Assembly (NCBI GenBank): GCA_019113005.1
Contig: DXIE01000036.1
Span: forward strand, 1-52,554
Length of the DNA stretch: 52,554 nucleotides
Direction: 5' to 3'
Origin: Candidatus Butyricicoccus avistercoris
GTDB taxonomy: Bacteria; Bacillota; Clostridia; Oscillospirales; Butyricicoccaceae
The translations under genes and the position numbers were made by a program. Within the stretch, counting starts at the first letter, position 1. Each line of letters starts with the position of its first letter. Below the pieces are notes generated by a model, which did no database searches, was not told where the DNA came from, and worked only from the letters and a program-made list of their open reading frames with translations. This document shows positions 9,273-18,956 of this stretch, piece after piece.

Positions 9273-9301
9273 TTGTAATTTTTAAAGAAATGTCATAAAA
9301 T
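9273..9301 (+). promoter_or_regulatory. Sigma-A-like promoter for the HD gene
   Basis: TTGTAA (9273-9278), a 17-base spacer and TAAAAT (9296-9301) lie in the gap after sigE, 60 bases before the GTG start of the HD gene. This suggests the HD gene can be transcribed apart from spoIIG. Confidence 0.5.
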
Positions 9302-9360
9302 ATAACTGTAATAAGATATGTTAGCTTTTGCTAATAGTTTACAGAAAGAAGGTGATTGGG

Positions 9361-9885
9361 GTGCAAAGTGAATTTGATATGATAACAGGGGACATATTAA
9401 ATCACCCTTTATTTATTGAAACACGCAGTCTTATGCACCATGGCAACGGAAATACTGTTTATGAACATTCACTTGCAACGGCTATGACAGCGTATAGTAT
9501 ATCAAAAAAGCTTGGTCTTTCAGACGAACTTGTATGTTCTACAACAAGAGCTGCACTCCTACATGACTTTTTCGGTTATGATTGGCATGATGATTGGTTT
9601 AAAAATTATTTAAGTCAATATTCAGGCTGGCAAAGATTTAAACGTATGCATGCATTTATTCATGGAGATATAGCAGCCGAGCGAGCAAAAGAACATTTTA
9701 ACTTAAGTGAAAGACAGTTAAAAGCAATTAAAAGTCATATGTTCCCTGTTTGCTTTTCAGTTCCTACAAACTGTGAGGCGTGGATTGTAACTTTATCAGA
9801 CAAAATTGTTGCCACTCGTGAGGTGAGCCAAACTATTGCAAGCTATATCTCAAATATTTACAAAAAGATATTAGTCAGCAAGTAA
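9361..9885 (+). CDS. HD-domain phosphohydrolase
   Basis: A 174-residue protein of the HD superfamily. The metal-binding signature is visible: His near residue 36 (VYEHS), the HD pair at residues 68-69 (ALLHDFFGYD), a later His in FIHGDIAAERA and a C-terminal Asp (TLSDKI). HD proteins hydrolyse phosphate esters such as nucleotides; the substrate here is not known. The start is a GTG preceded by AAGAAGGTGA, better placed than the in-frame TTG 33 bases earlier. It follows sigE with its own predicted promoter and ends at a strong terminator, so it is probably a single-gene unit. No membrane segment is seen. Confidence 0.8.
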   Translation: MQSEFDMITGDILNHPLFIETRSLMHHGNGNTVYEHSLATAMTAYSISKKLGLSDELVCSTTRAALLHDFFGYDWHDDWFKNYLSQYSGWQRFKRMHAFIHGDIAAERAKEHFNLSERQLKAIKSHMFPVCFSVPTNCEAWIVTLSDKIVATREVSQTIASYISNIYKKILVSK

Positions 9886-9890
9886 AATTT

Positions 9891-9920
9891 AACGTGTTAT
9901 AATCTATTTTATAACACGTT
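9891..9920 (+). terminator. Terminator after the HD gene
   Basis: A perfect 12-bp inverted repeat (9891-9902 / 9909-9920) with a 6-base loop and a following TATTTTT, starting 5 bases after the HD gene stop codon. Confidence 0.8.
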
Positions 9921-9937
9921 TATTTTTGGTGTTTTTT

Positions 9938-10588
9938 ATGAGTTTACATGATATTTTAAAAATAAAAAAAACAGATACAGTATCAATTATTGGTGCAGGT
10001 GGTAAGACCACTATGCTCTGGACTCTTGCAAAAGAACGAAAAGAGCAAGGTGCATTTGTAACAACGTCTACACAAATAATGAAGCCAGATAAAAATGATT
10101 GTGATATTATTATTCCAACTGACAGTGAAAAATATATTATAAAAAACAGGATTATCGCCTCACTTGATATAAATAAAGATAACAAATGCACAGGTTTAAA
10201 GGAAATTGATTGTGATATCCCGATTTTATATGAAGCTGATGGTTCAAAAAGGCTGCCCGCAAAACTTCACAACTCAACCGAGCCTGTTATATATAAAAAT
10301 ACCGATGTTGTTATATTAGTTATTGGTTTATCATGTCTTGGAAAACCTATAAAAGATGTGTGCCATAGATATGAAATGTTGAATTTAAATCCTAATGAAA
10401 TTTTTAATATAAAACATTTAATCATGTGTATAGATGATGGTATTAAAAGCTGTAAGATAAAAAAAGATAAAATCCGTATTTTTTTAAATCAATTAGATGT
10501 CGTATCTAATAAAGAAATTATACACAATCTGTGTAAAACTTCACATTATCCATATATTTTCTGTGGAAGTTTAAAAAGCTATGGCTAA
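9938..10588 (+). CDS. yqeC: YqeC-like selenium-dependent hydroxylase accessory protein
   Basis: A 216-residue P-loop protein. The N-terminal VSIIGAGGKTTM is the YqeC nucleotide-binding loop, followed by VTTSTQIMKP and the LYEADGSKRLPAKLH segment that marks the family. YqeC proteins occur with selenium-dependent molybdenum hydroxylases and are thought to help mature them. No hydroxylase, selD or mocA gene is nearby in this window, although moaA (molybdenum cofactor) lies 17 kb away. The ATG at 9938 has only a weak TTGGTG upstream and lies 18 bases after the HD-gene terminator, so its translation signal is poor. It ends inside a terminator shared with the convergent YjdF-like gene. Confidence 0.78.
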   Translation: MSLHDILKIKKTDTVSIIGAGGKTTMLWTLAKERKEQGAFVTTSTQIMKPDKNDCDIIIPTDSEKYIIKNRIIASLDINKDNKCTGLKEIDCDIPILYEADGSKRLPAKLHNSTEPVIYKNTDVVILVIGLSCLGKPIKDVCHRYEMLNLNPNEIFNIKHLIMCIDDGIKSCKIKKDKIRIFLNQLDVVSNKEIIHNLCKTSHYPYIFCGSLKSYG

Positions 10589-10606
10589 AAAAATAGCCAT
10601 AGCTTT
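10575..10606. terminator. Bidirectional terminator between yqeC and the YjdF-like gene
   Basis: A perfect 13-bp inverted repeat (10575-10587 / 10594-10606) with a 6-base loop. It contains the yqeC stop codon, ends 5 bases from the stop of the convergent gene, and has T-rich flanks on both strands. Confidence 0.8.
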
Positions 10607-10610
10607 AATT

Positions 10611-11378
10611 TTATTTCTTTTTATTTAAAACTTTAGGGATAAATTGGCTTGCAAATTTGCCTTTTCCACGGCTTTTCACATAGAAAAATCCGATTATTGA
10701 AAAAACAACTGCACCGACAAAATTTACAAGTAAATCTTTCATTGTATCAATAAGACCGATATCAATATAACCACCATATTTACTTATCCAGTCCTCACCA
10801 TTTACAACAAGCGACTCAATAGGCATATGATGTACTACATTTAAACCATTAGGGTCAAATTTAACCGAATTAACAGCTGTAACAATCCAGTCTTTTTGCA
10901 TATCTGTACGGAAATATGTATCTATAGCAAATTCAAAGAATTCCCATAATACACCAACAGTCATTGAAAAACAGAATGCAACTATTGCCAAGAAAAGCGG
11001 TGATAATTTAACAGAAAATCTATCCGAACGGTTAAAGATATCCACAAGAGCAAAGCCAATAGCAGCCATTAAAAAGCCATTCATTGTGTGGAGCATTGTA
11101 TCCCAATAAGGTATTTTTGTATAAAATGAATTTAATTCGCCTAATATTTCAGCGGCAAAGATAAAACAGTATATAATACCTTCCAAAACTGGAGGCAAAT
11201 CAATATCAGTTTTTCTTTCGATAAATGTAGGTACACCAAACAAAATTAATGTAAGCACACCTACAAAAATGCCTTCATAGTTATGAAGAAAAAACTGACG
11301 AACCATTGCTACTATAACTAAAAGCGATAATATACCACGAATAGTAAGTCTGCGTTTTTTTTCTTTTTTAAATAGCAT
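10611..11378 (-). CDS. YjdF/DUF2238-like membrane protein
   Basis: A 255-residue polytopic membrane protein with a Lys/Arg-rich N-terminus (FKKEKKRR) and about six hydrophobic segments. WDTMLHTMNGFLMAAIGFAL, GVLWEFFEFAID and LIDTMKDLLVNFVGAVV resemble the YjdF (DUF2238) family of inner-membrane proteins. Conserved polar residues inside membrane helices (D, H, E) suggest a transport or metal role, but no function is established. Start: ATG with TAGGAG 8 bases upstream. The gene upstream on the same strand is the 61-codon Cys-containing ORF; a hairpin separates them, so this gene may be partly read through from it. Confidence 0.75.
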   Translation of the reverse strand: MLFKKEKKRRLTIRGILSLLVIVAMVRQFFLHNYEGIFVGVLTLILFGVPTFIERKTDIDLPPVLEGIIYCFIFAAEILGELNSFYTKIPYWDTMLHTMNGFLMAAIGFALVDIFNRSDRFSVKLSPLFLAIVAFCFSMTVGVLWEFFEFAIDTYFRTDMQKDWIVTAVNSVKFDPNGLNVVHHMPIESLVVNGEDWISKYGGYIDIGLIDTMKDLLVNFVGAVVFSIIGFFYVKSRGKGKFASQFIPKVLNKKK

Positions 11379-11389
11379 GATATTCTCCT

Positions 11390-11435
11390 ATAATAAAATA
11401 GCTCTCGGAGACTATATGTCTTCTGAGAGCTGAAA
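11390..11435 (-). terminator. Hairpin between small ORF and the YjdF-like gene
   Basis: On the minus strand AGCTCTCAGAAGAC pairs with GTCTCCGAGAGCT around an ATATA loop, followed by ATTTTATTA. The T tract is weak, so it may only partly terminate before the YjdF-like gene. Confidence 0.55.
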
Positions 11436-11438
11436 TTC

Positions 11439-11624
11439 TTATTCTATTCCCTCGTCCTCACCGTCTTGACGCTTATTAAAAGCGTAGTCACTACACTTTT
11501 CAACAGCCTCTGGTTCGGTCTGATATGGGCACAGACGTACACGTCCTTCAGTTTCAGCTAAAGCTACACAGATTTTTTCTCCGACAGCATCTCTGCGGCG
11601 AAATGCACACCAAAGTTTTTTCAT
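11439..11624 (-). CDS. Small Cys-containing protein of unknown function
   Basis: A 61-residue ORF starting MKKLWCAFRRRDAVGEKICV and ending in an acidic tail (RQDGEDEGIE). It has four Cys: residues near 6 and 19, one in RLCPYQTEP and one in EKCSDYA. That spacing suggests metal or redox chemistry, but I do not recognise the family. The ATG at 11624 has GGAAAGGAAG upstream; the longer in-frame version starting 24 bases earlier has no site. It has a good promoter of its own about 80 bases upstream and a hairpin after the stop. Both the Shine-Dalgarno and the promoter argue that it is a real gene. No membrane segment. Confidence 0.65.
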   Translation of the reverse strand: MKKLWCAFRRRDAVGEKICVALAETEGRVRLCPYQTEPEAVEKCSDYAFNKRQDGEDEGIE

Positions 11625-11704
11625 GGTAAATATCTTCCTTTCCGTCATTCAATCTTGAAATGTATGCAGGAACACACACCTCGTTTGATTCCCTCATAAA
11701 CAGT

Positions 11705-11733
11705 ATTTTATCACGATTTTAAATGATTCTCAA
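11705..11733 (-). promoter_or_regulatory. Promoter of the small Cys-containing gene
   Basis: Minus strand -35 TTGAGA (11728-11733), 17-base spacer, -10 TAAAAT (11705-11710). The untranslated leader would be about 75 bases long. Confidence 0.6.
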
Positions 11734-11761
11734 GTTGTTTATAAGCTTTTTTGTTCATTTG

Positions 11762-11793
11762 TTTTACAATCTTAGTCTTGCATACACTATAAA
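11762..11793 (+). promoter_or_regulatory. Possible fbp promoter
   Basis: TTTACA is followed about 19 bases later by TATAAA in the 100-base gap before fbp. A second reading, TTGCAT with TTACGA 17 bases on, is equally weak. A promoter is expected here because the upstream gene is divergent. Confidence 0.35.
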
Positions 11794-11839
11794 TAATATG
11801 TTACGATAAATTAGAGTATGTGTAAAAGGAGAGAAACAC

Positions 11840-13777
11840 ATGAAAGATTTACAGTATTATAAGCTTTTAAGTGAGCAATATCCAACTATTGAATCTGTAT
11901 CAAGTGAAATAGTCAGTATGACAGCTACACTTTGTTTACCAAAAGGCACTGAATATTTTTTCAGTGATTTACATGGTGAACATGAGGCGTTTATACATCT
12001 TTTAAGGTCTGGTTCAGGTGTAATTCGTGAAAAAATAGAAACATTATTTTCACATTCGATTTTAGAGTCAGATAGAGCAGAGCTTGCAGCCCTTATATGT
12101 TATCCAAAACCAATGCTTGTAAATAAGAGAAATTCTTGCCCACGATTTAACGAATGGTCAGAATTAACTATTGGCAGATTAGTTTTAGTGTGTAGAGATG
12201 TATCGGCAAAATACACCAGAAGTCGAGTTCATAAAGCTATGGACCCTAATTATTCATATATAATGGACGAACTTTTACAAACTGATGACACTGACCCAGA
12301 TAAACGTAGATATTTTAGAGCACTTATAGCATCTATTGTTAAATCTGATAGCTCAGACCCACTTATTATCGCACTTTGTCATTTAATTCAGCAGATGACC
12401 GTAGACCATTTACATATTATTGGTGATATTTTTGACAGAGGGCCTCGTGCAGATAAAATTATAAAAGAGCTTATGAAATATCATGATGTAGATATACAAT
12501 GGGGCAATCATGATATAAATTGGATGGGTGCAATGAGTGGCAATAGAGTGTGTTTATTTAATGTGCTTAAAATTGCAATTAGTTATAACTCATTTGATGT
12601 TTTAGAAGATGGATATGGAGTAAATCTTAGACCACTTAGTATGTTTGCGGCAGAAACATATCAAAATGACCCATGTGAACGTTTTCAGCCACATGTACTT
12701 GATGAAAATAAATATGACCCAGTAGACCCTCAACTTGCAGCAAAAATGCACAAAGCGGTAGCTATTATATTATTTAAGCTTGAAGGTCAGCTTATAAAGC
12801 GACACCCAGAATATCATATGAGTGGCAGATTATTGCTTGATAAAGTGAATTTTGAGAAAGGCACAATAACTCTTGATGGAAAAGAGTATCAAATGCTTGA
12901 TACCAACTTCCCTACTGTTGACCCTGCCGACCCATATAAATTGACTGAAGCTGAAGAAGCACTGGTAGAGAATACACTTGCATCATTTAGACACAGTGCA
13001 AAACTTCGCAGACATATTGATTATATTTATACTCATGGTGCAATGTATAAAGTATCAAATAATAATTTATTATATCATGGCTGTATACCAATGACTGAGG
13101 GCGGAAAATTTGACAAGCTTGTTTTGCCAAGTGGAGCATATTCAGGCAAAGCACTTTTAGATTATCTTGATAGCTGTGTAAGAAAAGCATATTATACTGG
13201 TGATGAAAACTGTGTAGATTTAATGTGGTATCTATGGTGTGGTGCAAAATCACCTGTATTTGGTAAAGATAGAATGACAACATTTGAACGCTGTTTTATT
13301 GCGGATAAAGCATTGCAATCTGAGCCAATGAACCCATATTATCACAATTATGATGACCCAAAACAGAGTGAAAAAATTATGAGAGAATTTGGTTTGGACC
13401 CAGCCAAATCACATATAGTAAATGGACATGTACCTGTTAAGAATGGAGAAAATCCAGTTAAAGCAGGCGGAAGACTCTTTGTAATTGATGGTGGTATATC
13501 TAAAGCATATCAATCAAAAACAGGTATTGCAGGTTATACACTTATCTATAATTCACATGATATAGAGCTTGCTGAACATATGCCATTTATACCAGTAGAT
13601 GAAAATCACCCACTTGCTGAAATGAACTCTACTGTACATATAGTTGAGCGAATGCCACGCAGAATGACAGTTGCAGATACAGATGCAGGTGAAATTTACA
13701 GAGAAAGAATTGAAGATTTAGAAAAACTGTTAGAGCTTTATCGAGATGGTACACTTGGAGAAAAGCTAGAAGATTAA
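11840..13777 (+). CDS. fbp: Fructose-1,6-bisphosphatase, class III
   Basis: A 645-residue gluconeogenic enzyme hydrolysing fructose 1,6-bisphosphate to fructose 6-phosphate. The class III (Firmicutes) type is built on a metallophosphoesterase core: SDLHGEHEA near residues 42-50, GDIFDRGPRADK near 195 and WGNHDINWMGA near 221 are the metal-ligand motifs, and IVNGHVPVK plus LFVIDGGIS near the C-terminus complete the site. Length is close to the Bacillus enzyme (about 670). Start: ATG with AAAAGGAGA upstream. It is flanked by divergent and convergent genes, so it is a single-gene unit ending in a bidirectional terminator shared with tuf. Confidence 0.95.
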   Translation: MKDLQYYKLLSEQYPTIESVSSEIVSMTATLCLPKGTEYFFSDLHGEHEAFIHLLRSGSGVIREKIETLFSHSILESDRAELAALICYPKPMLVNKRNSCPRFNEWSELTIGRLVLVCRDVSAKYTRSRVHKAMDPNYSYIMDELLQTDDTDPDKRRYFRALIASIVKSDSSDPLIIALCHLIQQMTVDHLHIIGDIFDRGPRADKIIKELMKYHDVDIQWGNHDINWMGAMSGNRVCLFNVLKIAISYNSFDVLEDGYGVNLRPLSMFAAETYQNDPCERFQPHVLDENKYDPVDPQLAAKMHKAVAIILFKLEGQLIKRHPEYHMSGRLLLDKVNFEKGTITLDGKEYQMLDTNFPTVDPADPYKLTEAEEALVENTLASFRHSAKLRRHIDYIYTHGAMYKVSNNNLLYHGCIPMTEGGKFDKLVLPSGAYSGKALLDYLDSCVRKAYYTGDENCVDLMWYLWCGAKSPVFGKDRMTTFERCFIADKALQSEPMNPYYHNYDDPKQSEKIMREFGLDPAKSHIVNGHVPVKNGENPVKAGGRLFVIDGGISKAYQSKTGIAGYTLIYNSHDIELAEHMPFIPVDENHPLAEMNSTVHIVERMPRRMTVADTDAGEIYRERIEDLEKLLELYRDGTLGEKLED

Positions 13778-13780
13778 AAA

Positions 13781-13810
13781 AATCCCGTCTGAAATAAATC
13801 AGACGGGATT
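13781..13810. terminator. Bidirectional terminator between fbp and tuf
   Basis: A perfect 12-bp GC-containing stem (13781-13792 / 13799-13810) with an AATAAA loop, flanked by A tracts on the left and T-rich sequence on the right, lying between two convergent stop codons. Confidence 0.9.
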
Positions 13811-13842
13811 TAAAATTATCTAAGCGAAAAGTAATTTAAAAA

Positions 13843-15045
13843 TTACTCGTTGATTTTAACAACAACGCCAGAACCTACTGTACGACCACCTTCACGGATA
13901 GCGAAACGTAGACCCTCTTCGATAGCGATTGGAGTAATCAGCTCAACGTCCATTTCAACGTTGTCGCCTGGCATGCACATTTCAGTGCCTTCTGGAAGAG
14001 AGATAACGCCAGTAACGTCAGTTGTACGGAAGTAGAACTGTGGACGGTAGTTGTTGAAGAATGGAGTATGACGGCCGCCTTCTTCCTTCTTCAGAACGTA
14101 AACCTGACCCTTGAACTTAGTGTGTGGGTGGATAGAACCTGGCTTAGCAAGAACCTGACCACGCTCGATGTCAGTCTTCTGAACACCACGAAGCAGAGCA
14201 CCGATGTTGTCACCAGCTTCAGCGTAATCAAGAAGCTTACGGAACATTTCGATACCAGTTACAACAGTCTTACGAGGAGCTTCCATCAGACCTACGATTT
14301 CAACTTCTTCGTTCAGCTTCAGCTGGCCACGCTCTACACGACCAGTAGCAACAGTACCACGACCAGTGATAGAGAATACGTCCTCGACTGGCATGATGAA
14401 AGGCTTGTCAGCAGCACGGTCTGGAGTTGGGATATAAGAGTCAACAGCGTCCATCAGCTCACGAATGCAAGCATACTCTGGAGCGTTTGGATCGTTAGAC
14501 TCACAAGTCAGAACGTTCAGAGCAGAACCACGGATTACTGGAACGTCGTCGCCTGGGAACTCGTAAGAGGATAGCAGGTCACGGATTTCCATTTCAACAA
14601 GGTCAAGAAGCTCTTCGTCGTCAACCTGGTCAGCCTTGTTCATGAATACAACGATGTAAGGAACACCAACCTGACGGGAAAGCAGGATGTGCTCACGAGT
14701 CTGAGGCATTGGGCCGTCAGCAGCAGATACAACAAGGATAGCACCGTCCATCTGAGCAGCACCAGTAATCATGTTCTTAACGTAGTCAGCATGGCCTGGG
14801 CAGTCAACGTGAGCGTAGTGACGCTTGTCAGTATGATACTCAACGTGAGCGGTGTTAATTGTAATACCACGCTCCTTCTCTTCTGGAGCCTTGTCGATTG
14901 CGTCGTATGCCTGATATTCAGCAGCACCGCCCATAGCAAGCACCTTAGTGATTGCAGCGGTCAGAGTAGTCTTGCCGTGGTCAACGTGGCCAATAGTACC
15001 AATGTTAACGTGTGGCAGGGATCGGTCAAATTTTTCCTTTGCCAT
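13843..15045 (-). CDS. tuf: Elongation factor Tu
   Basis: A 400-residue translational GTPase delivering aminoacyl-tRNA to the ribosome. All G motifs are visible: [10 protein letters not shown], the effector [20 protein letters not shown] and NKAD, followed by beta-barrel domains 2 and 3 ([44 protein letters not shown]). Codon use is strongly biased, as in very highly expressed genes. Start: ATG with AAGGAGG upstream. It is the last gene of the L7Ae-rpsL-rpsG-fusA-tuf run and ends at the terminator shared with fbp. Only one tuf copy is visible in this window. Confidence 0.98.
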   Translation of the reverse strand: MAKEKFDRSLPHVNIGTIGHVDHGKTTLTAAITKVLAMGGAAEYQAYDAIDKAPEEKERGITINTAHVEYHTDKRHYAHVDCPGHADYVKNMITGAAQMDGAILVVSAADGPMPQTREHILLSRQVGVPYIVVFMNKADQVDDEELLDLVEMEIRDLLSSYEFPGDDVPVIRGSALNVLTCESNDPNAPEYACIRELMDAVDSYIPTPDRAADKPFIMPVEDVFSITGRGTVATGRVERGQLKLNEEVEIVGLMEAPRKTVVTGIEMFRKLLDYAEAGDNIGALLRGVQKTDIERGQVLAKPGSIHPHTKFKGQVYVLKKEEGGRHTPFFNNYRPQFYFRTTDVTGVISLPEGTEMCMPGDNVEMDVELITPIAIEEGLRFAIREGGRTVGSGVVVKINE

Positions 15046-15151
15046 TTTGGATAGCCTCCTTAGGAATTTAAAATTTAGTGAATTTTTAATTCAATATTAG
15101 TACACTTGTATAACTATTTTAAATCATACAGGTGAAAAAATCAATAACTTT

Positions 15152-17257
15152 TTAGTCGTTATTTTTTGTACGAGCATCAATAATCTTGTCTTGAACAGAC
15201 TTTGGCACTTCGGTATAGTGGCTAGGTGACATGGTGTACTGACCACGACCCTGAGTGCTAGAACGCAGAGCAGTAGCGTAACCGAACATTTCAGATAGAG
15301 GCACAGCAGCACCTACTGCCTGAACACCGCCACGAGGTTCCATACCTTGGATTTGACCACGACGAGCATTCAAGCCGCCGATAACGTCACCCATATAATC
15401 TTCTGGAACCATAACGTCAACCTGCATAATAGGCTCCATAAGAACTGGCTCAGCCTTACGCATAGCTTCCTTGAATGCCATAGAACCAGCAATCTTAAAT
15501 GCCATTTCAGATGAGTCAACTTCATGGAAAGAACCATCATACAGAGTAACCTTAACATCAACAACTGGATAACCAGCGAGTACACCAGCCTGCATAGCAC
15601 CCTGAATACCCTGATTTACTGGTTCGATGTATTCCTTAGGAATAGCACCACCAACAATCTTGTTGATAAATTCGTAACCCTTACCGGATTCGTTAGGCTC
15701 AACGATAATCTTAACGTGACCATATTGACCCTTACCACCTGACTGACGGGCATACTTCATGTCAACGTCAGCAGAGCGACGAATAGTTTCCTTATAAGCA
15801 ACCTGAGGCTCACCAACGTTAGCCTCTACCTTAAACTCACGAAGCAGACGGTCAACGATAATTTCAAGGTGAAGCTCACCCATACCAGCGATGATAGTCT
15901 GTCCAGTTTCCTCGTCTGTCCATGTGCGGAAAGTTGGGTCTTCTTCTGCAAGCTTTGTCAGAGCAATACCCATCTTTTCCTGACCAGCCTTAGTCTTAGG
16001 CTCGATAGCAACACGGATAACAGGGTCTGGGAAGTTCATGGATTCAAGGATAATTGGGTGCTTTTCGTCACACAGTGTATCACCAGTTGTTGTGTTCTTA
16101 AGACCAACAGCAGCAGCGATATCACCAGAGTAAACGATATCAATATCCTTACGAGCGTTAGCATGCATCTGAAGGATACGACCCATACGCTCACGGTTAC
16201 CCTTAGTTGCATTTAGTACAGAAGAACCAGCAGTTAGAGTACCGGAGTATACACGGAAGAATGTTAAACGACCTACATAAGGGTCGGTCATAATCTTAAA
16301 TGCCAGAGCAGAGAATGGAGCTTCGTCGCTAGATGGACGGGAGTCCTCTTCCTCGGTATCTGGGTTAACGCCCTTAATCATAGGAACGTCAGTTGGAGCT
16401 GGCATGTAGTCAACAACAGCGTCAAGAAGCATCTGAACGCCCTTGTTACGGTATGCAGTACCACACATTACAGGGATAATCTGTACGTTACAAACACCCT
16501 TACGAAGTGCAGCCTTCAGCTCATCAATAGTAATCTCTTCGCCCTCGAGGTACTTCATCATCATTTCCTCGTCAAGCTCACAGATAGATTCAACCATAGC
16601 GTCGTGGTATTCCTGAGCCATATCAACAAGGTCTTCTGGAATATCTTCTTCACGAACGTCCTTACCAAGATCATCATAGTAAACCTCAGCACGCATGGTC
16701 ATAAGGTCAACAATACCCTTAAATGTGTCCTCAGCACCGATTGGAAGCTGAATTGGAACAGCATTACACTTTAGACGGTCCTTCATCATCTTAACAACGT
16801 TGAAGAAGTCAGCACCCATGATGTCCATTTTGTTAACGAACGCCATACGAGGTACATGATAATCATCAGCCTGATGCCAAACGGTTTCAGACTGAGGCTC
16901 AACGCCACCCTTAGCACAGAAAACGGTTACAGAGCCGTCAAGTACACGCAGGGAACGCTGAACTTCGATAGTAAAGTCAACGTGACCTGGGGTGTCGATG
17001 ATGTTGATACGGTGTTCTGGGTACTGGTTACGAGAACCAGACCAGTGACAAGTAGTAGCAGCAGAGGTAATTGTAATACCACGCTCCTGCTCCTGCTCCA
17101 TCCAGTCCATGGTAGCAGTACCGTCATGGGTATCACCGATTTTATAGTTTACACCTGTGTAATACAGGATACGCTCGGTAGTAGTAGTTTTACCAGCATC
17201 GATGTGTGCCATGATGCCGATATTTCTGGTATTTTCCAGCGAATATTCTCTAGGCAT
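15152..17257 (-). CDS. fusA: Elongation factor G
   Basis: A 701-residue GTPase that catalyses ribosomal translocation and, with RRF, recycling. The N-terminus has [20 protein letters not shown], then [22 protein letters not shown] and VNKMD; domains II-V follow with [14 protein letters not shown] and the C-terminal YEVNSSEM-like segment [16 protein letters not shown]. Length is normal for bacterial EF-G. Start: ATG preceded by GAAAGGAGAGCAATT. It lies 33 bases downstream of rpsG and 106 bases upstream of tuf in the standard str-operon order. Confidence 0.98.
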   Translation of the reverse strand: MPREYSLENTRNIGIMAHIDAGKTTTTERILYYTGVNYKIGDTHDGTATMDWMEQEQERGITITSAATTCHWSGSRNQYPEHRINIIDTPGHVDFTIEVQRSLRVLDGSVTVFCAKGGVEPQSETVWHQADDYHVPRMAFVNKMDIMGADFFNVVKMMKDRLKCNAVPIQLPIGAEDTFKGIVDLMTMRAEVYYDDLGKDVREEDIPEDLVDMAQEYHDAMVESICELDEEMMMKYLEGEEITIDELKAALRKGVCNVQIIPVMCGTAYRNKGVQMLLDAVVDYMPAPTDVPMIKGVNPDTEEEDSRPSSDEAPFSALAFKIMTDPYVGRLTFFRVYSGTLTAGSSVLNATKGNRERMGRILQMHANARKDIDIVYSGDIAAAVGLKNTTTGDTLCDEKHPIILESMNFPDPVIRVAIEPKTKAGQEKMGIALTKLAEEDPTFRTWTDEETGQTIIAGMGELHLEIIVDRLLREFKVEANVGEPQVAYKETIRRSADVDMKYARQSGGKGQYGHVKIIVEPNESGKGYEFINKIVGGAIPKEYIEPVNQGIQGAMQAGVLAGYPVVDVKVTLYDGSFHEVDSSEMAFKIAGSMAFKEAMRKAEPVLMEPIMQVDVMVPEDYMGDVIGGLNARRGQIQGMEPRGGVQAVGAAVPLSEMFGYATALRSSTQGRGQYTMSPSHYTEVPKSVQDKIIDARTKNND

Positions 17258-17290
17258 AATTGCTCTCCTTTCAGAAATTCTATCGGTTTA

Positions 17291-17761
17291 TTAATAACGA
17301 TAGTGAGCGAATGCCTTGTTAGCCTCTGCCATCTTGTGAGTATCCTCACGCTTCTTAACAGAGCCACCCAGATTGTTAGCTGCGTCCAGAATTTCGCCAG
17401 CCAGACGAGCACGCATGGTCTTCTCAGAACGAGCACGGGAGTACTTAGTAATCCAACGTAGACCTAGAGTCTGACGACGCTCAGGACGAACTTCCATTGG
17501 TACCTGATAAGTAGCACCACCTACACGGCGAGCCTTAACTTCCAGGCTAGGCATAATATTTTCCATTGCTTCGGTGAAAACCTCCAAAGGTTCACGACCG
17601 GTCTTATCTCGAACGATGTCAAAAGCACCATAAACAACCTTCTGTGCAACACCCTTCTTGCCGTCTAGCATGATAGAGTTTACCAGCTTAGTAACGAGCT
17701 TAGAATTATACATTGGGTCTGGCAGAACGTCTCTCTTGGGAACATTTCCTCTTCTTGGCAC
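17291..17761 (-). CDS. rpsG: 30S ribosomal protein S7
   Basis: A 156-residue primary 16S rRNA-binding protein that nucleates the 30S head. [19 protein letters not shown] is the classic N-terminus; [20 protein letters not shown] and the C-terminal [20 protein letters not shown] complete it. The start is a GTG at 17761 with AAGGAGG 8 bases upstream, giving exactly the usual length; an in-frame ATG 18 bases earlier would include the Shine-Dalgarno in the coding region and is rejected. Member of the str operon. The 200-base gap to rpsL is longer than usual. Confidence 0.97.
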   Translation of the reverse strand: MPRRGNVPKRDVLPDPMYNSKLVTKLVNSIMLDGKKGVAQKVVYGAFDIVRDKTGREPLEVFTEAMENIMPSLEVKARRVGGATYQVPMEVRPERRQTLGLRWITKYSRARSEKTMRARLAGEILDAANNLGGSVKKREDTHKMAEANKAFAHYRY

Positions 17762-17807
17762 TTTACTTCCCTCCTTCATTATTATTTAATATGATTTCAT
17801 AGGTACT

Positions 17808-17916
17808 CAGTAAATATTTTTATTTACTGTGTTGTGTCCGAGGTTTCCCAAATAAAAAAATCTATATGAAAAACACTCAGGACAAAGCTTGTGGGTAGGT
17901 TTTTAAATAAAACCTA
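17808..17916 (-). other. Two hairpins in the rpsL-rpsG gap
   Basis: The gap between rpsL and rpsG holds a perfect 9-bp inverted repeat at 17808-17829 (loop TTTT) and an 8-bp one at 17896-17916. Neither has a clear T tract. They could be processing or attenuation sites; nothing else was seen in the gap. Confidence 0.4.
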
Positions 17917-17976
17917 ACATTTGCTTTGCTGAAACTGTTATAAGTTCAAATCAAAGTCTTATAAGGCTTAAAAAAA

Positions 17977-18396
17977 TTACTTGCCAGCCTTAGGACGCTT
18001 AGCACCGTACTTGGAACGAGCCTGCTTACGGTTTGCAACACCCTGAGTATCCAGAGTACCGCGGATAATGTGGTAACGTACACCTGGAAGGTCCTTTACA
18101 CGACCGCCACGAACCATAACAACGGAGTGCTCCTGAAGGTTATGACCGATACCTGGAATGTAAGCGGAAACTTCCATACCATTTGTCAGACGAACACGGG
18201 CAATCTTACGAAGCGCAGAGTTAGGCTTCTTAGGTGTCATTGTCTTAACTGAGGTACAAACGCCACGCTTTTGTGGTGCGGACTGGTCAGTCTGCTTTTT
18301 CTTCTGAGAGTTGTAGCCAACCTGAAGAGCTGGAGCTGTGGACTTTGCCTTAGTTACCTCACGTCCCTTGCGTACGAGCTGATTAAAAGTAGGCAT
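17977..18396 (-). CDS. rpsL: 30S ribosomal protein S12
   Basis: A 139-residue decoding-centre protein. [12 protein letters not shown] opens the protein; [17 protein letters not shown] and [17 protein letters not shown] carry the Lys residues whose substitution gives streptomycin resistance, and both are the wild-type residues here. The C-terminus is [14 protein letters not shown]. Start: ATG with AGGAGGAG-type site upstream. It follows the L7Ae-like gene and leads the rpsG-fusA-tuf block. Confidence 0.98.
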   Translation of the reverse strand: MPTFNQLVRKGREVTKAKSTAPALQVGYNSQKKKQTDQSAPQKRGVCTSVKTMTPKKPNSALRKIARVRLTNGMEVSAYIPGIGHNLQEHSVVMVRGGRVKDLPGVRYHIIRGTLDTQGVANRKQARSKYGAKRPKAGK

Positions 18397-18466
18397 TCTT
18401 TCTCCTCCTTCTTTAAAGAATAAAATATTTATTTATGATAAACCTAAAATGGTTATCAGCAAAAAT

Positions 18467-18712
18467 TTATTCTGCCAGCACAGTAACAACAGCTGCACCG
18501 ACATCAATCATACAAGCATCGCCGAGTTCAGCCATAGTAGCTACTTCTTCGACCTCTACCTGCATTTGGCGGCACAGTTCGCATATTGGACGCAGTACAC
18601 GTTGTTCTGCATCAAGTGCAATATAAACACGGTCAGCCCTGCCAGATTTTATTGCCTTAGCGGACTGTTTTACGCCCACAACTTTGGACGCCGCTGATAA
18701 TTGAGAAAGCAT
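18467..18712 (-). CDS. L7Ae-family ribosomal protein-like RNA-binding protein
   Basis: An 81-residue protein of the L7Ae/L30e family that sits between rpoC and rpsL in many Firmicutes (YbxF/RplGB). Members bind K-turn RNA. The segments VVGVKQSAKAIKSGRADRVYIALDAEQ and ELCRQMQVEVEEVATMAELGDACMIDVGAAVVTVL match the fold. The start at 18712 has AGGAGGG upstream; a longer in-frame ORF would run through the promoter and is rejected. It is the first gene of the transcription unit that continues into rpsL, rpsG, fusA and tuf. Confidence 0.85.
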   Translation of the reverse strand: MLSQLSAASKVVGVKQSAKAIKSGRADRVYIALDAEQRVLRPICELCRQMQVEVEEVATMAELGDACMIDVGAAVVTVLAE

Positions 18713-18742
18713 TTTATTCCCTCCTATACCGCATACGATAAT

Positions 18743-18771
18743 AGTATAACGGCTTACCCCCCTAAGGTCAA
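18743..18771 (-). promoter_or_regulatory. Promoter of the L7Ae-rpsL-rpsG-fusA-tuf operon
   Basis: Minus strand -35 TTGACC (18766-18771), 17-base spacer with a G run, -10 TATACT (18743-18748), about 30 bases before the L7Ae start codon. It lies downstream of the rpoC terminator, so this operon is independent of rpoBC. Confidence 0.75.
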
Positions 18772-18917
18772 GTGTTTTTTCTTTTTTCTCCATTTAGGTG
18801 AGTTTTTTCAGCTTTATTCTCTATAAACTGTGCAACTTTTCTTGTGTGTCCATTTAGTGCGGACTTTGTATTTTTATTATGAACATATTTCTGCTTTTTA
18901 TACATGTATATATAAAA

Positions 18918-18949
18918 AAATCAGGTCAGCAATAATACTAACCTGATTT
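18918..18949 (-). terminator. Terminator of rpoC
   Basis: A 12-bp stem with one G-U pair (18918-18929 / 18938-18949), 8-base loop, then TTTTTTT on the minus strand. It begins 7 bases after the rpoC stop codon. Confidence 0.85.
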
Positions 18950-18956
18950 AATATAA

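Noticed and set aside
14068-17461. Long plus-strand ORFs opposite tuf and fusA
   Set aside because: They are antisense shadows of highly biased codon use (Ser/Thr/Val-rich translations) with no start signals.
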